Shown: one piece after another, positions 1 to 3,752 of the stretch
How positions within the stretch are numbered: position 1 is the first letter of the stretch
Layout of the letters: each line of letters opens with the position of its first letter
NCBI GenBank assembly: GCA_934385475.1
Contig: CAKRPS010000076.1
Location: 1 to 6,026, forward strand
Reading direction: 5' to 3'
DNA from: an uncultured Lachnospiraceae bacterium
GTDB taxonomy: Bacteria; Bacillota; Clostridia; Lachnospirales; Lachnospiraceae
DNA: 6,026 nt
Notes under the pieces: generated by a model
Told to the model about the DNA's origin: nothing
Database searches by the model: none
Seen by the model: the letters and a program-made list of their open reading frames with translations, nothing else
Position numbers and translations under genes: made by a program

Positions 1-150
1 CAGGCGATCGCAGAGATTGCATATGCACTTTCGACGCAGACGGCGATACCGGACAGTGTGGGACTGATCGATAACCGTTATGTCTATACTCCCTACAGCA
101 TTGTCGATTACGACAACGTGCAGGAGTACAGCAAACGGGAAGGATATTAA
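1..150 (+). CDS. C-terminal fragment, possibly a sugar ABC-transporter substrate-binding protein
   Basis: This is an open frame from the first base of the window to TAA at 148-150, giving the last 49 residues of a protein that starts outside. The tail contains IPDSVGLIDNRYVYTPYSIV followed by DYDNVQEYSKREGY. A hydrophobic helix, an 'IPD' turn, a strand and a closing 'DNV-EY' motif are typical of the end of type-1 periplasmic sugar-binding lipoproteins (RbsB-like). If that is right, the protein would capture a sugar outside the membrane for an ABC importer. The signal peptide and sugar-binding residues are not in view, so the family call is a resemblance only. The gene converges on the DUF3021 gene with just 8 bp between stop codons, and no clear terminator lies between them. 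Confidence 0.45.
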   Translation, partial: QAIAEIAYALSTQTAIPDSVGLIDNRYVYTPYSIVDYDNVQEYSKREGY

Positions 151-158
151 GTATAAAA

Positions 159-605
159 TTAATTTTTGTCATCTTCCTGCATTTGGAAATGTTCCTGTAG
201 CTTTTCATTCATCTTCTGTGCTTCCAGCACGGAACGTCTCCATGACATGAAAAATGCGATGCCGAAAATTATGGCGATGGATAACAGCATGAACAGGACA
301 CTGGGGATATGTGTGATCTCAAACCAGTCAAAGCCAAGTCCACATCCAAGGACGATCAGATTGATCAGTACATAATGGAGCAGTGTCCGGATAATCATTT
401 CCCGTTTGGGAAATGTCTGTCCTGGCGGATAGAGAAGAGGGGTCAGACTGCACAGGAAAGAGCAAAACAGCAGCTGCCATACAACATTGGGGAAAATAAT
501 TTCTGTCGGCTTAGTGAACGTTGTCAGCAAGGCGGCTGACACGGTGGAGCCGGTTGTGATCATACAGAAGAGGGTTCCTGTTTCTTTGAGTCTTTTTTTC
601 CACAT
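159..605 (-). CDS. DUF3021 family four-TM membrane protein, partner of the LytTR regulator
   Basis: The product is 148 residues with four hydrophobic segments at about 12-30, 41-60, 72-91 and 101-121. A charged cytoplasmic tail follows (SWRRSVLEAQKMNEKLQEHF), probably helical. Size, layout and position directly after a LytTR gene match the DUF3021 family. Known analogues of such pairs, the LytTR regulatory systems of streptococci such as HdrRM and BrsRM, use a membrane protein to restrain the DNA-binding protein; that role here is inference. The start at 605 is chosen because AGGAGG (615-620, minus strand) sits 9 nt upstream and overlaps the stop codon of the LytTR gene, which suggests translational coupling. 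It is the last gene of the operon. The ligand or signal sensed cannot be read from the sequence. Confidence 0.85.
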   Translation of the reverse strand: MWKKRLKETGTLFCMITTGSTVSAALLTTFTKPTEIIFPNVVWQLLFCSFLCSLTPLLYPPGQTFPKREMIIRTLLHYVLINLIVLGCGLGFDWFEITHIPSVLFMLLSIAIIFGIAFFMSWRRSVLEAQKMNEKLQEHFQMQEDDKN

Positions 606-618
606 GACATGATACCTC

Positions 619-1056
619 CTATAATCCCAGCTTTTTCTTCAGTTCAGGGACATACTGTCTGGATACGATAAGCTGTTCTCCGTTTTTCATATATACTTCA
701 AAACGTCCGTTGAAGTCCGGCCCGATGTTACGGACCTTGGACAGATTGATGATCGTGGATTTCGACGCCCGGAAGAAATCGGTCTGCCGCAGGCGTTCCT
801 CCAGTTCATACAGACGAAATTTTGTGTCATAGACGTTTTTTTCAACATAGGCAAAGACATGACCATCCACCGCTTCAAAGTAGTAGACTTGAGAAAGCGG
901 TAACTGGTAGATCTTTTCCTCTTTTGACACTGTGATCTTATCTTTTCCTGCCTTCAGGGTATAGAGGAGCTTCAGGAGGGATTCATCCAGCTGCCTGCAG
1001 CGTACAATAACCTCTTCTTCTTCCCCATCGGCACAATCCAGTATTGTGATTTTCAT
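619..1056 (-). CDS. Stand-alone LytTR-type DNA-binding transcriptional regulator
   Basis: The product is 145 residues. The C-terminal two thirds (about 40-144) is a LytTR DNA-binding domain: VYYFEAVDGHVFAY, then the signature FFRASKSTIINLSKVRNI near 94-111, a 'FNGR' strand, and NGEQLIVSRQYVPELKKKLG at the end. The N-terminal 40 residues are acidic and short, and there is no receiver domain, so the protein is not a classic phosphorylated response regulator. LytTR proteins bind pairs of short direct repeats near promoters; likely targets are this operon's own promoter and possibly others. The start at 1056 has GAGG at 1067-1070 with a 10-nt spacer. The gene follows the permease after 51 bp and precedes DUF3021 by 13 bp, a known genetic pairing in Firmicutes. 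Confidence 0.92.
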   Translation of the reverse strand: MKITILDCADGEEEEVIVRCRQLDESLLKLLYTLKAGKDKITVSKEEKIYQLPLSQVYYFEAVDGHVFAYVEKNVYDTKFRLYELEERLRQTDFFRASKSTIINLSKVRNIGPDFNGRFEVYMKNGEQLIVSRQYVPELKKKLGL

Positions 1057-1075
1057 AGATTTTAATCCTCATTTC

Positions 1076-1094
1076 TGCGCATGCTTTTTGCGCA
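1076..1094 (-). repeat. TGCGCA repeat / small hairpin between permease and LytTR genes
   Basis: Two copies of the self-complementary hexamer TGCGCA (1076-1081 and 1089-1094) are separated by 7 nt. In the operon mRNA they can pair as a 6-bp GC-rich hairpin just before the LytTR ribosome binding site (1067-1070). No U-run follows, so it is not a standard terminator. It could be a processing or stability element that sets the ratio of transporter to regulator. That is inference, and six pairs could also arise by chance. Confidence 0.35.
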
Positions 1095-1107
1095 TACCGA
1101 GTTTATG

Positions 1108-2019
1108 TCAGCGATCCTTCAGCTTCCGGTTTCGATTCAGAATGGCTGCAAGAACTATTGCCATTATAGCATAGGCGAGCAGGATTGACACCTGCATGCC
1201 GGTAGTAAACTCCTCATTTTCATGAAAAAGCCGGATGCCCATCTGTTCGCTGAAAATTTCGGTGCCGATCTCCGGCAGTCCATCAAAGGTCTTGGTTATG
1301 GCTGAGGCGGTGCAGATCTTTCGCATCATGGAAGCGCCGTGGAGAAACGGCAGGCACTTCAGAATGTTCTGAAGCGTTTTGCCAAGTGAGCCAAGAGTCA
1401 GATAGGTGCCGCTGACGAAGCCGACCAGCGTGCCGATGATAGTCAGCAGACCGCTCCAGGCGCTGTCGCTGTGGACGAAGAGAGCCAGCAGATATCCAAG
1501 AGAGGAAAAACAGAGCGTATTCAGCGCGATCATGCCGATCAGTTCCACGATTGCCGGAGCACCCAGCAGAGAATATCCCTGTGACATAAAATACAGTTCA
1601 CCGAAAAGCAATGTCAGCACACATAAAACAGTACCGATGAAAAAGGCTGACAGAATGTAGCCAAGAGACAGTTTCAGACGATTGACAGGCGTCACATAGA
1701 ACGCCATCAGACGCTTGTGCGTCTCGTCCTGAACCATAGCACCTAGAACAGTCAGCGGAACGGTGACAGAATTGGTGGCGAGAATACCTGCCAGCGTCCA
1801 GAGCTGGATCAGATAGCTGGCGTTGACACGGTCGGTGGCGGTATCTCTCGGCCCAAATTCTGCAAGAACCTGCACAAGATTGTCGCTGTTCATTTTTCCA
1901 AGGAAGATGACCATCAGCCCCAGTGTGATAAACATGGAAAGCATAGAAAAAAAGACCGTCGATTTATCCCGGAAAAAGATAGCGCAGTTGCGTTTGATCA
2001 GATACATTGTCTGTTTCAT
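1108..2019 (-). CDS. ABC-2 type transporter permease
   Basis: The product is 303 residues from the start MKQTMYLIKRNC. It has a short cytoplasmic N-terminus with the 'R-N-C-x-I-F-F-R-D-K' helix usual before TM1 in ABC-2 permeases, then six likely membrane segments near 21-41, 75-95, 118-140, 155-180, 188-210 and 277-296, and a basic C-terminus (NRNRKLKDR). A large loop after TM1 and another between TM5 and TM6 fit the ABC2_membrane fold. With the ATPase it would form an exporter in the cytoplasmic membrane; the cargo is unknown (a lipid, peptide or antimicrobial compound are the usual options). An in-frame ATG at 2061 would lie inside the ATPase gene. The start at 2019 is preferred because AGGAGG (2032-2037) precedes it, with a rather long 12-nt spacer. 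The SD overlaps the end of the ATPase gene and the gap is 4 bp, so the two are coupled. Confidence 0.9.
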   Translation of the reverse strand: MKQTMYLIKRNCAIFFRDKSTVFFSMLSMFITLGLMVIFLGKMNSDNLVQVLAEFGPRDTATDRVNASYLIQLWTLAGILATNSVTVPLTVLGAMVQDETHKRLMAFYVTPVNRLKLSLGYILSAFFIGTVLCVLTLLFGELYFMSQGYSLLGAPAIVELIGMIALNTLCFSSLGYLLALFVHSDSAWSGLLTIIGTLVGFVSGTYLTLGSLGKTLQNILKCLPFLHGASMMRKICTASAITKTFDGLPEIGTEIFSEQMGIRLFHENEEFTTGMQVSILLAYAIMAIVLAAILNRNRKLKDR

Positions 2020-2023
2020 AATT

Positions 2024-2962
2024 TTAAAGATCCTCCTGTTGTAAGTTTTTGCCGGTGACATTCAGAAAAACGTCGTCCATGGAACCCTGTACCAACGAAA
2101 ACCCGCTAAGATACGGCTCGGCCTCCCTGATAAGCGGAAGTCCTGCCATGCTCTCGGGAAGCGATACGACCAGACGGTCGGATTCGGCGACGATATCTGA
2201 ATCCTGTACCTGCATTCCGGAAAGAAGCCGCCGGAGACTGGCCATTTTATCCGGCTGCGGGATCAGATGCAGTTTATCCCTGGCGTATCGTTCTTTCAGG
2301 GAAAAAGGAGTTCCGAATTCCTTCAGCTTTCCGCTGTCCATGATCGCGATATGCCTGGCACAGGCGGCCTCCTCCATATAGTGTGTTGTCAGAAAGATCG
2401 TCGTGCCCTCTTCCTTTTGCAGCCGGTCCATGCTCTCCCAGACAAGTCGCCGTGTTGCCGGATCAAGACCGGTGGTAGGTTCATCGAGAAAAAGAACTTC
2501 CGGGGAGTGGATCAGTGCGGCCGCAATCTCGCAGCGTCTTTTCTGTCCGCCGGAGAGGTTGGCATAACGTCGGTCATAGATGTCGTCGAGCTGTAGCTTC
2601 TCACAGACTGATGCAACCTGCCTTTTCAGTGCTGCGGTATTAAATCCATACAGGGAACCGCGCACAAACAGATTTTCCTTAACGGTTAGTTTTTCGTCCA
2701 GACAGTTGCTCTGCCAGACGACACCGATGTGATGACGGATCTTTTCATCCTCCTTGCCAAGTCGACAGCCACAGATAGTGATGTCGCCCTGTGTCGGCGC
2801 AAACAGGGTGCAGAGCATGTTGATCGTGGTGGATTTGCCGGCACCGTTTACGCCAAGAAAGCCGAGCAGTTCGCCCTTTTCAACAGAGAAGCTGATGTCA
2901 TCCACGGCCTTTACGTCTTTGAAATATTTTTTGAGTCCTTTTACAGTTATGATGGATTCCAT
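2024..2962 (-). CDS. ABC-2 type transporter ATP-binding protein
   Basis: The product is a 312-residue ABC ATPase with all catalytic motifs intact. These are Tyr13 (A-loop), Walker A GVNGAGKST at 37-45, Q-loop Gln84, signature LSGGQ at 136-140, Walker B VLFLDEP at 156-162, D-loop GLD at 165-167, and switch His194 in LTTHYMEEA. The C-terminal 100 or so residues are the variable extension typical of the drug/lantibiotic exporter group (CcmA/DrrA-like). It powers transport by the permease encoded next. The start at 2962 has AAAGGA at 2972-2977 with a 9-nt spacer. It is the first gene of the four-gene operon. Bacitracin- or lantibiotic-type self-protection is common for this group, but nothing in the sequence fixes the substrate. 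Confidence 0.95.
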   Translation of the reverse strand: MESIITVKGLKKYFKDVKAVDDISFSVEKGELLGFLGVNGAGKSTTINMLCTLFAPTQGDITICGCRLGKEDEKIRHHIGVVWQSNCLDEKLTVKENLFVRGSLYGFNTAALKRQVASVCEKLQLDDIYDRRYANLSGGQKRRCEIAAALIHSPEVLFLDEPTTGLDPATRRLVWESMDRLQKEEGTTIFLTTHYMEEAACARHIAIMDSGKLKEFGTPFSLKERYARDKLHLIPQPDKMASLRRLLSGMQVQDSDIVAESDRLVVSLPESMAGLPLIREAEPYLSGFSLVQGSMDDVFLNVTGKNLQQEDL

Positions 2963-2999
2963 ATTTGGTGGTCCTTTCAGTGGTGATGAATTTTTGTTG

Positions 3000-3028
3000 A
3001 TTATAGGATAGCAGAGAGTCGAAAAAAA
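3000..3028 (-). promoter_or_regulatory. Probable promoter of the ABC-LytTR-DUF3021 operon
   Basis: A perfect minus-strand -10 box TATAAT lies at 3000-3005, about 38 bp before the ATPase start codon. The hexamer at 17-bp spacing (3023-3028) is TTTTTT, far from TTGACA, and there is no TG extension. A strong -10 with a poor -35 suits an activator-dependent promoter, and the operon encodes a LytTR regulator that could be that activator. Confidence 0.55.
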
Positions 3029-3084
3029 GACAGCCAGATGTGGGTAAGCTGCAAAAAAGGGCGGCTAAGATGTTTTTTTGAAGT

Positions 3085-3109
3085 AGTAAGAGGTACTCGG
3101 CAGTAAGAG
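3085..3109. repeat. Direct repeat AGTAAGAG, possible regulator site upstream of the operon
   Basis: The octamer AGTAAGAG occurs at 3085-3092 and 3102-3109, 17 bp start to start. It sits about 80-105 bp upstream of the operon -10 box. LytTR proteins bind tandem direct repeats, but usually about 21-22 bp apart, so the spacing does not match well. Recorded as a candidate operator only. Confidence 0.25.
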
Positions 3110-3183
3110 TGTGGGGGCAGTGGAAGGGAGATTTTACGGAAAGAGAATCTGGTTCTGACCGGTGTAATTTGAATGAAGGGTTC

Positions 3184-3212
3184 TTGCATTTTGGGTAGAA
3201 GTGTGGTATTCT
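3184..3212 (+). promoter_or_regulatory. Promoter of the convergent small (putative antitoxin) RNA
   Basis: The -35 TTGCAT is at 3184-3189, followed by a 17-bp spacer, then -10 TATTCT at 3207-3212 preceded by the extended TGG. Predicted transcription start is near 3219-3221. No ribosome binding site or credible ORF lies between this start and the terminator, so the product should be a non-coding RNA. The promoter and first transcribed bases resemble the toxin promoter on the other strand. Confidence 0.6.
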
Positions 3213-3223
3213 TCTCCTGTAAA

Positions 3224-3252
3224 AGAGTGTTACCGTACAGCAACGGTTCGCC
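3224..3252 (+). repeat. Left copy of the inverted 5'-end repeat
   Basis: AGAGTGTTACC (3224-3234) is followed by nine variable bases and then CGGTTCGCC (3244-3252). The reverse complement recurs at 3505-3535 with identical outer blocks and an 11-base, different middle. In each copy the repeat sits just downstream of a promoter, so it forms the 5' end of each convergent RNA. Confidence 0.85.
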
Positions 3253-3269
3253 CTAGTTATCAGTTACTT

Positions 3270-3318
3270 ATCAAAAAAGCAACCTATTCCTTGGGTGAGG
3301 GGCGGTTGCTTTTTTGAT
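3270..3318. terminator. Perfect bidirectional intrinsic terminator shared by toxin mRNA and small RNA
   Basis: ATCAAAAAAGCAACC (3270-3284) pairs exactly with GGTTGCTTTTTTGAT (3304-3318): a 15-bp perfect stem with a 19-nt loop. GC-rich pairs lie next to the loop and a run of six T follows on either strand, so it can stop transcription from both sides. The toxin stop codon (3284-3286) lies at the base of the loop, so the last codons of the toxin are read from the terminator itself. Both loop strands carry a YUNR-type sequence (UUGG and CUCA), which favours fast loop-loop pairing. Confidence 0.85.
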
Positions 3319-3421
3319 GTCTTTCTTTTCTGCTAGTCTGTACGATACTGATCACGGTAACGATGATACTGACAATTGTCACCACAATACCCATCAAACT
3401 AACAATAAGCTCGACACTCAA
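3284..3421 (-). CDS. Putative type I toxin: 45-residue hydrophobic membrane peptide
   Basis: The 45-residue frame begins at a TTG and ends at TAG 3284-3286. After S-V-E comes an unbroken hydrophobic helix of about 24 residues (LIVSLMGIVVTIVSIIVTVI, then SIVQ), then a basic polar tail (TSRKERHQKSNRPSPKE). This is the shape of small pore-forming type I toxins and 'putative holin-like toxin' peptides of Firmicutes (TxpA, BsrG, Fst types), which act in the cytoplasmic membrane. The TTG start is a choice: AAAGG is about 10 nt upstream, and the frame continues upstream through one TAG into an 8-codon ORF with an excellent SD. Either translation of the toxin is coupled to that leader, or the TAG is a nonsense mutation that has silenced a 54-residue toxin. 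The 3' end overlaps the shared terminator. Family assignment is by resemblance. Confidence 0.6.
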   Translation of the reverse strand: MSVELIVSLMGIVVTIVSIIVTVISIVQTSRKERHQKSNRPSPKE

Positions 3422-3424
3422 GTC

Positions 3425-3451
3425 CTATGTACCTTTCGTCAAATTTTTCAT
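3425..3451 (-). CDS. Eight-codon leader ORF in frame with the putative toxin
   Basis: This reads MKNLTKGT then TAG, starting at ATG 3451-3449. Its ribosome binding site GGAGGTGAT (3456-3464) matches the 16S anti-SD over nine bases at a good 8-nt spacing, the strongest initiation signal in this intergenic region. Only one codon (GAC) separates the stop from the TTG of the toxin frame, in the same reading frame. It may be a leader peptide whose translation opens the toxin start, as mok does for hok, or the severed N-terminus of an older, longer toxin. It is too short for domain analysis. Confidence 0.5.
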   Translation of the reverse strand: MKNLTKGT

Positions 3452-3458
3452 TCGTATC

Positions 3459-3477
3459 ACCTCCAAATACTGGAAGT
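3459..3477 (-). promoter_or_regulatory. SD-sequestering hairpin in the toxin mRNA leader
   Basis: In the minus-strand RNA, ACUUCCA (3477-3471) pairs with UGGAGGU (3465-3459) across a 5-nt loop. The stem has seven pairs including one G-U and buries GGAGG of the leader-ORF ribosome binding site. Masking the SD until the RNA is processed or refolded is usual for type I toxin mRNAs. An 11-bp palindrome GTTCTCAGAAC (3476-3486) touches its upstream edge and could form a competing fold. Confidence 0.55.
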
Positions 3478-3504
3478 TCTCAGAACAAGATCATCCTGGC
3501 AAAA

Positions 3505-3535
3505 GGCGAACCGCTACCCGTTTTGGTAACACTCT
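3505..3535 (-). repeat. Right copy of the inverted 5'-end repeat
   Basis: Read on the minus strand this is AGAGTGTTACC (3535-3525), eleven variable bases, then CGGTTCGCC (3513-3505). The outer blocks are identical to the left copy at 3224-3252. Here the repeat forms the start of the toxin mRNA leader, about 55 nt before the leader ORF. Within this copy GUUACC can pair with GGUAGC as a small hairpin. Confidence 0.85.
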
Positions 3536-3544
3536 CTGTGATGA

Positions 3545-3573
3545 AGTATAACATGAACTGAGCAATGAATCAA
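3545..3573 (-). promoter_or_regulatory. Promoter of the putative toxin mRNA
   Basis: On the minus strand, -35 TTGATT (3573-3568) is followed by a 17-bp spacer and -10 TATACT (3550-3545), with the extended TGT directly upstream. Predicted start is near 3537-3539, giving a leader of about 87 nt before the leader-ORF ATG and an RNA of about 270 nt to the terminator. DNA upstream (3574-3640) is very AT-rich and could act as an UP element. Confidence 0.65.
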
Positions 3574-3637
3574 ACATAATTGCAAATATAAAATAACAAA
3601 TATCCGATTTGAATAATAATTTAATATATATATTCCA

Positions 3638-3662
3638 TAATGTCCCTCCCGTTCGGACATTA
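3638..3662. promoter_or_regulatory. 8-bp inverted repeat, possible operator upstream of the kinase promoter
   Basis: TAATGTCC (3638-3645) and GGACATTA (3655-3662) are perfect inverted copies with a 9-bp spacer. There is no T-run on either side, so it is not a terminator. It lies between the diverging toxin and kinase promoters, just upstream of the kinase promoter candidates, where a dimeric regulator could bind. The regulator is unknown. Confidence 0.45.
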
Positions 3663-3666
3663 AATG

Positions 3667-3704
3667 CTGACGAAATCAGTCTGTAGGTGTATTCTATATA
3701 TAAT
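3667..3704 (+). promoter_or_regulatory. Probable promoter of the hybrid histidine kinase gene
   Basis: There are two overlapping candidates. A perfect -10 TATAAT at 3699-3704 has no good -35 at 17-18 bp. Alternatively CTGACG (3667-3672), a 17-bp spacer and TATTCT (3690-3695) match 4 of 6 bases in each box. Either would give an untranslated leader of about 40-50 nt before the ATG at 3753. Confidence 0.5.
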
Positions 3705-3752
3705 AGAAAAATCTCGATATGCGTAAAAACGTGCGCAGAAATGGAGAGTAAA

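Larger units (their letters stand above)
3219..3318 (+). ncRNA. Putative antitoxin small RNA, convergent with and antisense to the toxin mRNA 3' end
   Basis: This is a predicted RNA of about 100 nt, running from the extended -10 promoter at 3184-3212 to the bidirectional terminator at 3270-3318. Near its 5' end ACCGT (3232-3236) can pair with ACGGT (3243-3247). Its 3' 49 nt are the exact complement of the end of the toxin mRNA, including the terminator loop, so loop-loop pairing could start binding. This convergent, shared-terminator plan is that of type I antitoxins such as RNA II of the Fst/par family or RatA with TxpA. The 5' part is not complementary to the toxin mRNA but nearly identical to its 5' end, which differs from par, where direct repeats give complementarity. 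Expression and function are inferred. Confidence 0.55.

Noticed and set aside
155..166. Palindrome AAAATTAATTTT as terminator between the converging genes
   Set aside because: The stem is pure A/T and has no loop, too weak for intrinsic termination. No real terminator is visible between these two genes.
2020..2061. Upstream start of the permease at 2061
   Set aside because: It would overlap the ATPase gene by 38 bp with no SD. The ATG at 2019 has AGGAGG and begins at the start of the usual family N-terminus.
3001..3243. 80-codon open frame on the minus strand
   Set aside because: It starts at TTG without a ribosome binding site, has no domain-like features, and runs through the small-RNA promoter and the operon promoter. 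Most likely a chance frame.
3476..3486. GTTCTCAGAAC as an SOS (LexA) box
   Set aside because: Firmicute LexA sites read GAAC-N4-GTTC; here the half-sites are in the opposite order with one central base, so the match fails.
3224..3535. Small non-autonomous mobile element (MITE) with ~30-bp terminal inverted repeats
   Set aside because: The inverted ends fit in principle, but no target-site duplication flanks them. The similarity also extends outward into two good promoters, and the interior holds a toxin frame and terminator, which a convergent RNA pair explains better. Not fully excluded; copies elsewhere in the genome would revive it.
3314..3551. Two plus-strand open frames of about 60-70 codons
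   Set aside because: They lie antisense to the toxin mRNA, have no ribosome binding site, and their polar, His/Thr-rich composition is what the complement of a hydrophobic Val/Ile frame produces.
3687..3752. 22-codon N-terminal extension of the kinase from GTG at 3687
   Set aside because: The TATAAT box lies inside it, there is no SD before GTG, and GGAG precedes ATG 3753 at good spacing.
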